Positions 55,719 to 64,000 of a stretch of DNA of 64,000 nucleotides are shown piece by piece; the first letter of the stretch is position 1, and every line of letters begins with the position of its first letter. The stretch lies in NCBI RefSeq assembly GCF_023701485.1, contig NZ_JAMQBK010000060.1, positions 447,628 through 511,627 on the forward strand, given 5' to 3'. The notes under the pieces were generated by a model. The model was not told the DNA's origin. It did no database searches and saw nothing but the letters and a program-made list of their open reading frames with translations. The stretch comes from Aporhodopirellula aestuarii (lineage in GTDB: Bacteria > Planctomycetota > Planctomycetia > Pirellulales > Pirellulaceae). Made by a program: the position numbers and the translations under genes.

Positions 55719-57716
55719 TTACGATCCGTTGACGAGAAGGTGGACGATTCGGCACGCATGTCCGCGGCTCGACTCGTTCTTTCGATCCGTTGTTTGGATC
55801 TTGATTTCGTGCGTTCCCGGTTCCAATTCGCTTTCAAGAAGTACGACCCACGGGATATGCAGACCCCGGCTCCATTTCGTGAACAGGTCCCGCGTCTTGG
55901 TCGGTCCGCCGTCGATTTGGTAAGAGATCACACCGGCGTCCGGACCTGCGGCAATGAATAGTCCGACGGCGCGGCCGTCGAACGTCATCGAGAAAGACGC
56001 ATTCGGTTTTGTCGCCACCAGCATTGGCACATTCGCAAACCCGTCACGTACCGAACCGCCGACCCCGTCGCTCGTCGGATCGCAGTCACTGACGACTTCG
56101 AATCCGTCCGCATCCTTGATCGAATCGAGGGGAACATATCGGCCGCGGTCGTAGCTAAATCGGTCGATCGGTTCCGGCATCTCGTGCGGCGTCAGCATGC
56201 TCTCGGCGGGCAGCGGAATTTCCCACGCGGTGCTGAGCAAGCGGCGGATCGTGGACGCATAGATGCGATGACCATACGGCGAAGGATGTAGATTGACGAA
56301 ATCCTTTTTCCAATCGAATTGACCGGCGTCGATCCGTTCGGTGACCTCTTTCGCCAGTTGGATCGTTGAAACACCGTAGTGGTCCGCTACCGCTTCGTGC
56401 TGCCTAATCGCCTCAGGAATCTGATCGTTGCGATAATTGGCCATGTGCCGCGGTTCGACGAAGTGCATCACGACGACATCCATGTTGGGATTGGATCGTC
56501 GTGCGTGGCGTAGGATCCCTTCCATGCCGCGGGTCATTTCGACGGGCGTCCGCATATTATGAAGGTCATTCACGGCGGCTTCTTCAAACAACAGATCAAC
56601 GTCGCCGTGGCTCAGCACATCACTAGCAAACCGAAAAGCACCTGGAGTGGATCCGGTTGACGGGATTGCGGCGTCGACGAAATCGAATTCGGTTTGAGGA
56701 AAACGTTGCTGCAGATACTCGCAGGTCAATTGACGCCATCCGTCCATCTTCGTGATCGATCCGCCGAGGAACGCGACGCGGCCGCGTTTTTCTTTCTCGA
56801 ACACGGTTCGGCAATTGTCGAGCGAGCCACGCAGGACGAAATGGTCTTCGTGTGCGGATAAGTTCGCCGTGTGTCGCTCGATGAAGTCGGCAACGCGAAC
56901 GGGATCAGGGTGGGGGAAGTGATGACCTCCCGATTTCTCGGTGCCCTCTGCAACGGTCATGATGTCAATTTTTCCGCCAAGTTTGCGATAACGCTCGGCG
57001 AGAATGAACGTGTTTTCTGTCGGCGGCACAATGACGTCGTTGAGTGACACAATGTGCAAAGCCGGAATCTTCGCGTCCGCGATCGGTTGCAGCCGATCGA
57101 TCGGGTTGCCCTTAAATTCCAAGGCGGTTTCTTCGGTCAGCCCGTACTCTTCCAAACAGATCTGCCAAGTCTTCGGGTCGCCACGTCCGGTGCCTTTACC
57201 GCCCGGCCAACTCCTGACGTCGCAGACCGGTGTATCGCAGTAAATGCACCTGACGCGTTCTGGCCAACGTGAGGCGAAGCCATAAACAAACAGCCCGCCG
57301 CGACTGACACCTTCTAAGGCGACTTCGCGGTTGAGCCCGTGTTCGACCATGAAATGATAAAACTTGTCCCAATGTTGCATCGCCCGTTCGCTGCCCAACA
57401 TGCCGTTGGTGTCGATATGGGCGACATGAAAACCACGGTTCAGAAGAATTCGGTCGGCTTCGGCATGGAAGCTAGGAAACCGAGCCCGCCACACCCAAGG
57501 ATGGCCGGGTGCGGCGACTTTCGGTTCGACGACAAATGCTCGACGACCGTCGAACTGAAATTCGTATCGGTCGAATCCGTTCCAGTTTTTTTTCTCGCCG
57601 GGCCATGATTGCGAGTCAAGGTTGACCACCTCCGCACTGGCCTGATTGGCGATCAGGCCACCCAAGCCGAGTCCGACGAAAAGTAAAGTTAGCAAAAGGG
57701 GACGCATAGGTTTCAT
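55719..57716 (-). CDS. exported alpha/beta hydrolase - SGNH hydrolase fusion
   Basis: 665 aa from the ATG at 57716, which overlaps the HEAT gene stop (TGATG). Signal peptide LLLTLLFVGLGLGGLIANQASA. Domain 1 (about 35-285): alpha/beta hydrolase with nucleophile elbow GVSRGG (136-141), acid in SLNDVIVPP (Asp227) and His265/266 in GGHHFPHPDP. Domain 2 (about 312-500): SGNH hydrolase with GGSITK (block I Ser), EAAVNDLHN (block III Asn) and NLHPSPYGHRIY (block V Asp/His replaced by LHPSPYGH, His retained). The C-terminal 170 residues are a beta domain. Likely an esterase with two catalytic parts, perhaps acting on acetylated or esterified glycans. Confidence 0.88.
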   Translation of the reverse strand: MKPMRPLLLTLLFVGLGLGGLIANQASAEVVNLDSQSWPGEKKNWNGFDRYEFQFDGRRAFVVEPKVAAPGHPWVWRARFPSFHAEADRILLNRGFHVAHIDTNGMLGSERAMQHWDKFYHFMVEHGLNREVALEGVSRGGLFVYGFASRWPERVRCIYCDTPVCDVRSWPGGKGTGRGDPKTWQICLEEYGLTEETALEFKGNPIDRLQPIADAKIPALHIVSLNDVIVPPTENTFILAERYRKLGGKIDIMTVAEGTEKSGGHHFPHPDPVRVADFIERHTANLSAHEDHFVLRGSLDNCRTVFEKEKRGRVAFLGGSITKMDGWRQLTCEYLQQRFPQTEFDFVDAAIPSTGSTPGAFRFASDVLSHGDVDLLFEEAAVNDLHNMRTPVEMTRGMEGILRHARRSNPNMDVVVMHFVEPRHMANYRNDQIPEAIRQHEAVADHYGVSTIQLAKEVTERIDAGQFDWKKDFVNLHPSPYGHRIYASTIRRLLSTAWEIPLPAESMLTPHEMPEPIDRFSYDRGRYVPLDSIKDADGFEVVSDCDPTSDGVGGSVRDGFANVPMLVATKPNASFSMTFDGRAVGLFIAAGPDAGVISYQIDGGPTKTRDLFTKWSRGLHIPWVVLLESELEPGTHEIKIQTTDRKNESSRGHACRIVHLLVNGS

Positions 57717-59863
57717 CAATTGGGAACGGGAAGCACGATCGCATCATTTTCATTGAACACAGCTTTTCCTGGTTTCCCGTCGATGCGGTATTCGATGTGA
57801 AGCTGTTTCTTCTTTCCGGGGGCAGGGTCGCCACCGAAGTTCGAATCGTAATTCGGATTATCCAATAGGATAATCGGAAGTTTACCGACCTGCTTTTGAA
57901 GGCGAGCGGTGACATCGACGTTTTCATCCGGCGCCCCGTAGGTCGCGTGAGTGATTTCGACGTCCATCTCTTGAAGATCTAACTTCGCCAGTAGACGCTC
58001 CACCGCAGGTGTCGATTCGAGTTTCTGAGCGATCTGGAGAGCGACCGCTTGAGCTTCGTTCTCGATCGACGCCTGCTCACTCAATTCAACGGCGATCTTC
58101 AGCATCGCGACACTCGGGTAACGACTTGCTGCGTCGAGGATCAAGCGTTTCTCATCATCGCGATCGGCGATCGCGACCGCGGCGGCCGTCATCTCGTTGC
58201 GTTGCTTTTGGGGCATCCGGAATTGACGGACGATCCGGAGATAACCACGAACCGCACGAATGCGATAGACGTGGTTGGGCTGTTGCGAAATTCTCATCAA
58301 TACGTCGGCGGCATCGACGGTCATCCATCCGCCGAGCAGTCGAGTGGCGGCGTTTTGGAGGTCGAGGCTACTGCTCATCGCGGCCTTCTCGATCGCGGCC
58401 AAGGCGTCGGGTCCGCCCATTTCCGCGAACGTTTCGACGATCACGAGCTGCTCATCGCGGCCGTACTTCGCCATGGCTGACTCGAGCAACGCGACACATT
58501 CCGCGTCATCACTCATTCGCACGCAGGCTGCGCGGAGTGCTTTGAGAGCCGCCGTTTTCGACGATTCGGTTACTCCGCTTTGTGTGCCCATCGCCCGCTC
58601 GATCAAAATCGGCAATTCGTCGATCGTGGCCACATTACCCAAGGCAGTCATTGCCGCGATTGCGATCGACGTGTCTTGGTTGTCGACCGCACTGACGAGC
58701 GTATCGATGGCACTAATTCGTCTCGCCCCGATCGCTTGGATCAGGGCTTCGAGTTCAATGCCTTGAACCTTTTTGGCTCGCGAGACGATTTCAGCGTCCA
58801 CTTGTTCGTCACCTACGATGGCCAGAGCCGATTGTCCAGCCGAGGCGACGACGTCATTGCTGTCGGTGGCGGCTGCGATCAAGGCGTCGAGGCAAGTGGC
58901 GTTGCCGATGCGAGCCACAACGCCGAGGGCGGCGGTCTTGATATCGATTTGAGTATCCGTGTTGGCGGGCTTTTGAATCGTTTCGAGCATGGCGTCGAGC
59001 ATCGAGGATTCCCCGCGATCACCGAGTGCGATCACATACAGGGCCGCTTGCGTTTTAGGGACCCGATCACGTGCTGCGAGTAACGCGTCCGAAACGCCGT
59101 AGCCACTGAGTTCTCGAGCTGCGGTCAGAGCGATGTAACGGATCCGTTTGTTGTCGGAGTTGAGGCTTTGCACGAGAAGATCGATGCCGTCGCGTCCGCG
59201 AGAAAGGATCGCACCGCGGGTGGCTTCAACCTTTCGCGGATTCGGCAGTTCGGTTTCGAGGACAAGATCATACAATGCGGTCGCTTCGGCGGACGATTCA
59301 CTCGATGCCGTCACGGCAGCTTCGGCACATCGGATCAAACCTTCCGCGACGACAGATCGCACGTTCATGCGAGAATCAGCGAGGGCATTTTTGAGACCAT
59401 CGATGGCCGCGTTGCCGCCGATTTTTCCGAGCGACATCGCGGCTGCCTTCGCCACCAGTTCGTCTTCGCTGGCGAGTTTCTCAGTCAGAGCATCGACCGC
59501 GTCGGCGCTTCGTTTGACACCGAGCGATTGGATGACGCCGACGAGCGGCAAGCCTTCCGTAGTTGAGACCGCGTTGAGCAACGCCGTTTCGGAGGACGGA
59601 TCGTCGATCGCTTCGAGGGCAATCCGTGCCCAAGAGTTCAGTTCTGGATCCGGCAGCAACGAGGCAACCGAATCGATGCAGTCCGCCGAACCGAATACGG
59701 CGAGGCGTTTGCAGGTGATCGCTTTGTCTGCCTTGGGAGTATCCTCCGAGGTCAGGATTGCAATCATTTCTGTTTCAGAGGGAATCTCGTCACTAAACGC
59801 TGCACCGGAGTGAAACGCCAGTAACAAAGCCATCAGGCAGTTTGTAAGGGGGCGGGCGAACAT
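57716..59863 (-). CDS. exported HEAT-repeat protein
   Basis: 715 aa from the ATG at 59863 (signal LMALLLAFHSGAAFS); a longer start at 59911 overlaps the upstream gene's stop. From about 60 to 560 there are HEAT/PBS-lyase-type repeats (for example DAVDALTEKLASEDELVAKAAAMSLGKIG, GNAAIDGLKNALADSRMNVRSVVAEGLIR, ATCLDALIAAATDSNDVVASAGQSALAIV). The C-terminal ~80 residues are a beta-like domain (DVEITHATYGAPDENVDVTARL) of a kind seen with DUF1080-type planctomycete proteins. Protein-binding scaffold; partner unknown. Second gene in a run from the Gfo/Idh gene to the hydrolase fusion. Confidence 0.87.
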   Translation of the reverse strand: MFARPLTNCLMALLLAFHSGAAFSDEIPSETEMIAILTSEDTPKADKAITCKRLAVFGSADCIDSVASLLPDPELNSWARIALEAIDDPSSETALLNAVSTTEGLPLVGVIQSLGVKRSADAVDALTEKLASEDELVAKAAAMSLGKIGGNAAIDGLKNALADSRMNVRSVVAEGLIRCAEAAVTASSESSAEATALYDLVLETELPNPRKVEATRGAILSRGRDGIDLLVQSLNSDNKRIRYIALTAARELSGYGVSDALLAARDRVPKTQAALYVIALGDRGESSMLDAMLETIQKPANTDTQIDIKTAALGVVARIGNATCLDALIAAATDSNDVVASAGQSALAIVGDEQVDAEIVSRAKKVQGIELEALIQAIGARRISAIDTLVSAVDNQDTSIAIAAMTALGNVATIDELPILIERAMGTQSGVTESSKTAALKALRAACVRMSDDAECVALLESAMAKYGRDEQLVIVETFAEMGGPDALAAIEKAAMSSSLDLQNAATRLLGGWMTVDAADVLMRISQQPNHVYRIRAVRGYLRIVRQFRMPQKQRNEMTAAAVAIADRDDEKRLILDAASRYPSVAMLKIAVELSEQASIENEAQAVALQIAQKLESTPAVERLLAKLDLQEMDVEITHATYGAPDENVDVTARLQKQVGKLPIILLDNPNYDSNFGGDPAPGKKKQLHIEYRIDGKPGKAVFNENDAIVLPVPN

Positions 59864-59898
59864 GATTGTGGAGCTTTTGCTAGGAGTGTGAGAGGTGT

Positions 59899-61206
59899 CT
59901 AGATCTGCCATGGTTCGCGAAAGGCTTCGCCTCGCAAACGATTCGCTTCGGCATCGTCAATGAACTCGTAGGTTGTTTGGTCGAGTTTGACTTCGCGTCC
60001 TAAATAGGCGGCGACGTTAGCGGCATGACACGTGATGTGTGCGTAGCAAGCGGCTTCCGCGTTGGCGCGCGGCTGGCTGCGGGTTTTCACACTGTCTAGG
60101 AAATCACGGACGTGGAAGGTTGCCGGATACCCGCCGATTTCTTCGACTTGACGTCCCGCCAGCAACTCCGGTGAACTGAGCACGAATTTTCCGCTGTCTC
60201 CGGTTTCGATCCAGCCGGTGTCGCCTTCAAAGCGAACCGGGCATGATCCCAAAGGCAACCAACCGTCGTCGCGGATGACGAGTTTGACGCCGCTGGGGTA
60301 CTCGGCAACGATGCGGCCGTCCTTGGGTGCCTGATAGCTCACCGCGGCGGTCGTGTCGGCGCGGGCTGCCCATTGGCACAGGTCGACGCAGTGGGAGCCC
60401 CACTCGAGCACGCCGCCGCCGGTTAATCCGCCGCCTTTTTCGAAATTGAATCCGTCGAGCCAAGCTTTGTTGTAAGGCCGATAGGCCGCTGGGCCGAGGT
60501 ACATGTTCCAATCGACTTGCTCGATCGGCGGTAACTCTTGCTCAGGTAACCAGCCGCTCATTTTGGTTTTCATGCCGGCAGGTTGAGCGTGCACGGTGTG
60601 CAGTTTTCCCAACCTTCCGGTTCTCGCCAGCATGCAAGCGAATTCAAAGTGTGGCAGGTTTCGGCGTTGAGTTCCGGCCTGAAAAATCACCCCGGTACGC
60701 TGCATCGTTTCGGCCAACTGCAGGCTCTGCACGATATTTTTCGTACAAGGTTTCTCGCAGTAAATGTCTTTTCCGGCGCGGGCGGCATGGCAGGCGGCGG
60801 TCGCATGCCAGTTAGGCCCCGTCGCGATGAGTACCGAGTCGATGTCTTCACGGGCCAGCAGTTCGCGGAAGTCGCGATAGGTATCACAATCGGAGTTGTT
60901 GTGATGGGCGTCAACGCGGCCCTTAATGCCAGTTCGTTGCGTCTCCTTAATGTCAGCGACCGCAATGAATTGAACGTCGGGCTGTTCGAGAAAACAACCG
61001 AGGTCATAGGTTCCTCGACGACCAATCCCAATTCCACCAACGGTGATTCGATCGCTAGGTGCGACAGCACCCCCTAGCCCGAGTGTGGATGCGGAGACAA
61101 AGCGAGGAATCGCGAGCGAACTCGCAGCCAAACCTGTAGAGAGTGATCGGCTAAGGAATTGACGTCGATTCGGGGGATTCATCGACGCCGCAAGAAGTCG
61201 CGACAT
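59899..61206 (-). CDS. Tat-exported Gfo/Idh/MocA family oxidoreductase
   Basis: 435 aa. Twin-arginine motif NRRQFLS (13-19); the cofactor loop GGIGIGRRGTYD begins at 57; EKP motif (IYCEKPCTKNIVQ); substrate-domain GGVLEWGSHCVDLCQWA, matching the DWGxHHxD motif of the paralog at 142-1533. ATG at 61206 or 61183 region (MNPPNRR) both keep the Tat signal. The HEAT and hydrolase genes follow closely, so this may be an operon for breakdown of one class of compound. Substrate not identified. Confidence 0.92.
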   Translation of the reverse strand: MSRLLAASMNPPNRRQFLSRSLSTGLAASSLAIPRFVSASTLGLGGAVAPSDRITVGGIGIGRRGTYDLGCFLEQPDVQFIAVADIKETQRTGIKGRVDAHHNNSDCDTYRDFRELLAREDIDSVLIATGPNWHATAACHAARAGKDIYCEKPCTKNIVQSLQLAETMQRTGVIFQAGTQRRNLPHFEFACMLARTGRLGKLHTVHAQPAGMKTKMSGWLPEQELPPIEQVDWNMYLGPAAYRPYNKAWLDGFNFEKGGGLTGGGVLEWGSHCVDLCQWAARADTTAAVSYQAPKDGRIVAEYPSGVKLVIRDDGWLPLGSCPVRFEGDTGWIETGDSGKFVLSSPELLAGRQVEEIGGYPATFHVRDFLDSVKTRSQPRANAEAACYAHITCHAANVAAYLGREVKLDQTTYEFIDDAEANRLRGEAFREPWQI

Positions 61207-61342
61207 GGCAGGAGTCCTTGAAGACTTTAAAGGCGGGAAGCAACGAGGCTATTGAAAGGTAGTCTATACGACTTCGTTGCCCAAAGGGGACGTACCAATG
61301 AGGTATGTGCTGGTGTGCCGCAGTGGGTTACTGGAAATGCGA

Positions 61343-63064
61343 TCAGTACCACTGCATCGCGTAGTCTTTGAATTGCTCGATCGCGATCTGGCGTGCGTCG
61401 GGCTCGCTCAAGTATCTCGCCCATTTCAGTTTTTCGGCATCGAGCCGCTGGTAGAGCAGCGTCTTGCTGTACTGATAGCGATGCCAATGCCATGGTGTAT
61501 CGCGTGAGTAAGATTCAATTGCGAGTTGCCGCTCGGCCAACATCGCATGCACGCCATCACGAATCACGGGATCGGGATGGTTTACTAAATTTAGAAGTGG
61601 AAACACGCCTTCATCATTAATCGGTTTGACCGCAATCATGACGGACGGTTTTAGATAACCGTTCGCAACACGCGCCGCATTGTATCGATGGGCGACATAG
61701 TCGACCGGGAACAAGCAATACAACACCACCGTGATCGATAGTGCGATCAGTTGTGATTGGATTAACCAAGTGAAGGAACGACGCCGAATGATCTTAAAGA
61801 TCACCAACCCGAATCCGACCAACACCAACGTGATCCCAAAAAATCCAACCGTTCGCATCCGCGTCATGCCGTTGTACCCGACATAGATCCACAACCGATT
61901 GTAAACCGCGACCGCGAGCAGCAAATTCATTGCTGACCAAACCCACGCGAGTGTCTTCAAGCGATTAACACGTGAATCACAGAACATGCGTGCGTGAAAG
62001 ATCAATGAGAGGGTGAGTGTTGCTAACGCCAACGCGACCGTTAACCAAGCGGCACCTTCATGAGCATACCCCGCGTAATAAAAGCCATCTGGAAAGTCTT
62101 TCTTCCAAAGCGTTTTAAATTCGAAGACGAGATAAGCCGCAAACAATGCGATCAACGCAATCAGTGTGTTGCGAGCCGGGTGGTACCAAGTCGTTGGTGC
62201 GTCCTTGAGCGATTCCGGTATGACCGAATTCGCAGGATCGCCTTTGGCGAGCAGTCGCGTCAAAAGTTCCTCTGATGATGCCACGAGTGGTCGTAGCAGG
62301 CCGATGCCTACGAAGAATGCTGTCACGCAAAATGGAAGTTCCCAAAACGAAACTTCTGAGAAGAAATCAAGCAGTCTCTCCGAGAAGCGACTCATCCAAT
62401 CGGATACACGATCCACCAAGTCCGGGTTGGCCAAAACAAAGATGCCACCGAACACGACCACCGCGACCAGGGGCATCAGTACCGCAAGCAACTGGGACGG
62501 CGAAGCAGAGGCGCGGTTCGCACTGGGGAGTCGTTGGAGTTGTGGTAGCCGATCGGCGCCGAAAAAGGGGCCAAACAGAATCATCGTGACGATGCGTGAT
62601 AGAGTGGGGAGCCATCCCGAAAGCGACAACGCCAGGGCGATGAACACGAACGCCGCGGCGAGCGAGGTTGATACCGAACCCGCCCAACTCAATCGCAAGA
62701 TCGCGATGATCAACAACGCCGCCGCGATCCAAGCCGACGCGGAGGTGTTCCCCGAACGCGAAATCGCGTTTTGTTTGAGGTCGGCAAAAGAATCGTCACG
62801 TAGTCGATGAACAACGATGAGGCTGCACAACGCGATTGCAAAAAACGCCGCGACCGCGAAATAGCCCTGTGCCCGAAAAATCAACAGGTCCGCGGCGACG
62901 GTCCACACGGCGACCATGGCCACTTCGGACATGATCGAGCGGGTTCGATCGCCCGACGTTACGAGATCCGATGAGGTCGATCGAGCGTCCGGCGTCGACC
63001 ATTCCGGGGGAGATGCACCCGCGTCGTCTTCGTTGCCGGCCATTTCATTCGCATCGCTGGACAT
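61343..63064 (-). CDS. DUF4173-like multi-pass membrane protein
   Basis: 573 aa. A disordered, acidic N-terminus of about 45 residues, then around 12 predicted helices (first VAMVAVWTVAADLLIFRAQ, later WIAAALLIIAILRL, LLAVLMPLVAVVVFGGIFVLA, NTLIALIALFAAYLVFEF). The segment LTVALALATLTLSLIFHARM and FGITLVLVGFGLVIFKIIRRRSF fit DUF4153/DUF4173. The soluble C-tail (about 485-573) is cytoplasmic or periplasmic with many Trp/Tyr. Function unknown; family members are often next to sensors, but not here. Confidence 0.8.
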   Translation of the reverse strand: MSSDANEMAGNEDDAGASPPEWSTPDARSTSSDLVTSGDRTRSIMSEVAMVAVWTVAADLLIFRAQGYFAVAAFFAIALCSLIVVHRLRDDSFADLKQNAISRSGNTSASAWIAAALLIIAILRLSWAGSVSTSLAAAFVFIALALSLSGWLPTLSRIVTMILFGPFFGADRLPQLQRLPSANRASASPSQLLAVLMPLVAVVVFGGIFVLANPDLVDRVSDWMSRFSERLLDFFSEVSFWELPFCVTAFFVGIGLLRPLVASSEELLTRLLAKGDPANSVIPESLKDAPTTWYHPARNTLIALIALFAAYLVFEFKTLWKKDFPDGFYYAGYAHEGAAWLTVALALATLTLSLIFHARMFCDSRVNRLKTLAWVWSAMNLLLAVAVYNRLWIYVGYNGMTRMRTVGFFGITLVLVGFGLVIFKIIRRRSFTWLIQSQLIALSITVVLYCLFPVDYVAHRYNAARVANGYLKPSVMIAVKPINDEGVFPLLNLVNHPDPVIRDGVHAMLAERQLAIESYSRDTPWHWHRYQYSKTLLYQRLDAEKLKWARYLSEPDARQIAIEQFKDYAMQWY

Positions 63065-63120
63065 CCTCGATCACCACCTTTGAGAAGACACAGACGGGGT
63101 CAACCTAACTCGAGCACGAC

Positions 63121-63152
63121 GTCGCCCACGGGGTTCGGTGTCGCCCACGGGG
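63121..63152. repeat. 13-bp direct repeat
   Basis: GTCGCCCACGGGG at 63121-63133 and again at 63140-63152, between the DUF4173-like gene and the exported protein at 63166. Spacing is 19 bases start to start. No known element matches; small duplication. Confidence 0.8.
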
Positions 63153-63165
63153 ACTCGGTCGGCGA

Positions 63166-63810
63166 TCAGTTCAATTCCCAAACCGAAAGGTCGTCGACGG
63201 CGAGAGAGTCGCCACTCATCACGATGCGGTAGTTGGGTTTGTCCGTGTCCAGTTTCTCATGGCCGGCTTCGACAATTGCTCCATTGTCGGTTTGTGCCAC
63301 GACGCGATCGCCTTTCATCTCGACCTGCAGCGTGTACCACTCTCCGGCAGTGAACTTTGCTTTGGCGGATCCCATCACGACGGCCTTAGACGCCGGATCT
63401 TTTTTGTCCTTATCGAGGCTCACTCGCAATTCAGCGGGCGTGATGGCGACTCGAAACAGATGGCCACCTTTATGATTGAGGCTGAGGTTGAATCCTCTTG
63501 TTTTTCCGTCGAAGCGGAACGAGACGCGAATTGCCGAGTCATGATTGGCTTTTTTAACGTTCAGCACGGCGGCGTGTTTGTCCGATGCGAGTTCTTTGCC
63601 GAGCAACGCTCCGTCGACGACCTCCCACTGGCCTTTAACACCTTGAAAGAGCTTTGGCATCGACGCGTCAAAGGATTCTTGCAGGACGACGTCGCCAGGT
63701 TGTCCAAGTTTGAAATCAAGCGATGCGTTCTTCTCAGCGATTGCTGGTGACGAAAGTCCTGCCAGTGAAATCAGAAGAGTCGAAAAAACGGTTTGAAGTA
63801 GACGGTTCAT
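63166..63810 (-). CDS. exported DUF1080-like / jelly-roll protein
   Basis: 214 aa from the ATG at 63810 with signal peptide LLQTVFSTLLISLAGLSSPAIA. The mature part is a concanavalin-like jelly roll: VVLQESFDASMPKLFQGVKGQWEVVDGALLGKE, then SAIRVSFRFDGKTRGFNLSLNHKGGHLFRVAITPAELRV, then AGEWYTLQVEMKGDRVVAQTDNG. This fits a DUF1080-like carbohydrate-binding/hydrolase fold without clear catalytic residues. Gap to the upstream boundary (63811-64000) holds no gene I can support. Likely secreted glycan-related protein. Confidence 0.82.
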   Translation of the reverse strand: MNRLLQTVFSTLLISLAGLSSPAIAEKNASLDFKLGQPGDVVLQESFDASMPKLFQGVKGQWEVVDGALLGKELASDKHAAVLNVKKANHDSAIRVSFRFDGKTRGFNLSLNHKGGHLFRVAITPAELRVSLDKDKKDPASKAVVMGSAKAKFTAGEWYTLQVEMKGDRVVAQTDNGAIVEAGHEKLDTDKPNYRIVMSGDSLAVDDLSVWELN

Positions 63811-64000
63811 CAATGATATCTCGATCGTGGGGAAAACGGTCATCTGGGACGGTCCAGTACGCCTGATTGTAACCGACGCCAAACCAGGCGTTCGCACGGA
63901 TGGATATCGTTTTTGGCAAGTGGGCAGGAGTCTTTCGAGATACTTGTCGTTTGATGCATGCCGCGCTCTCCACCAACGAACTTCAGAACGCGGCTGATCC

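Overview
The window looks like a chromosomal segment of a marine planctomycete of the Pirellulaceae (Rhodopirellula / Novipirellula type). This is inferred from gene content alone: Tat-exported Gfo/Idh/MocA oxidoreductases, DUF1501 proteins paired with DUF1549/DUF1553 (PSD1 / planctomycete cytochrome) proteins, DUF1080 proteins, PPC-domain proteins, and squalene genes hpnCDE. There is one RNA gene, rnpB (RNase P RNA). I see no tRNA, rRNA, CRISPR array, prophage or intact insertion sequence, and composition seems even throughout.

Layout. 0.1-3.1 kb: exported Gfo/Idh/MocA protein and GH29 alpha-L-fucosidase. 3.2-5.7 kb: SAM methyltransferase, small coiled-coil protein, TPR protein. 5.8-10.3 kb: rnpB, a ThiF-type adenylyltransferase, and a coupled DUF58 / vWA pair. 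10.4-12.8 kb: DUF1080 protein and a 12-TM-type transporter. 12.8-17.2 kb: DUF1501 + PSD1 pair. 17.4-23.3 kb: TolB-propeller amidohydrolase, an exported protein of unknown function, a Ca-dependent PI-PLC-like protein. 23.3-29.4 kb: ComEC, a small basic protein, panB, a PaaK-type ligase and a membrane protein. 29.5-34.8 kb: a tightly coupled four-gene run (degenerate AroE-like protein, two-TM protein, SMUG1 uracil-DNA glycosylase, membrane LRR protein). 34.8-44.3 kb: EF-G-like GTPase, tandem RidA/chorismatase-like protein, then a DUF1549-DUF1501-PPC operon. 44.3-46.9 kb: PolB-like 3'-5' exonuclease and a second Gfo/Idh protein. 47.0-51.7 kb: hpnC-hpnD-hpnE with divergent ispH, an isoprenoid/squalene block. 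51.9-55.6 kb: leucyl aminopeptidase, a hairpin-rich gene-free stretch ending in a terminator, a membrane-anchored protein and ApbE. 55.7-63.8 kb: alpha/beta-hydrolase-SGNH fusion, HEAT-repeat protein, third Gfo/Idh protein, DUF4173-like membrane protein, and an exported DUF1080-like protein.

How they fit. Much of the content is exported machinery for glycan and small-organic breakdown (fucosidase, Gfo/Idh, DUF1080, SGNH and alpha/beta esterase, PSD1/DUF1501). Core functions are interspersed (RNase P, pantothenate, isoprenoid precursors, aminopeptidase, DNA uptake). The items most worth following are the 29.5-34.8 kb operon, in which a vertebrate-like SMUG1 is translationally coupled to membrane proteins; the probable catalytically dead AroE fold that heads it; a DUF1549 protein that lost its heme motif; a golvesin-like insertion in another; the two-hydrolase fusion; and the structured intergenic RNA candidate at 53.4-53.8 kb.
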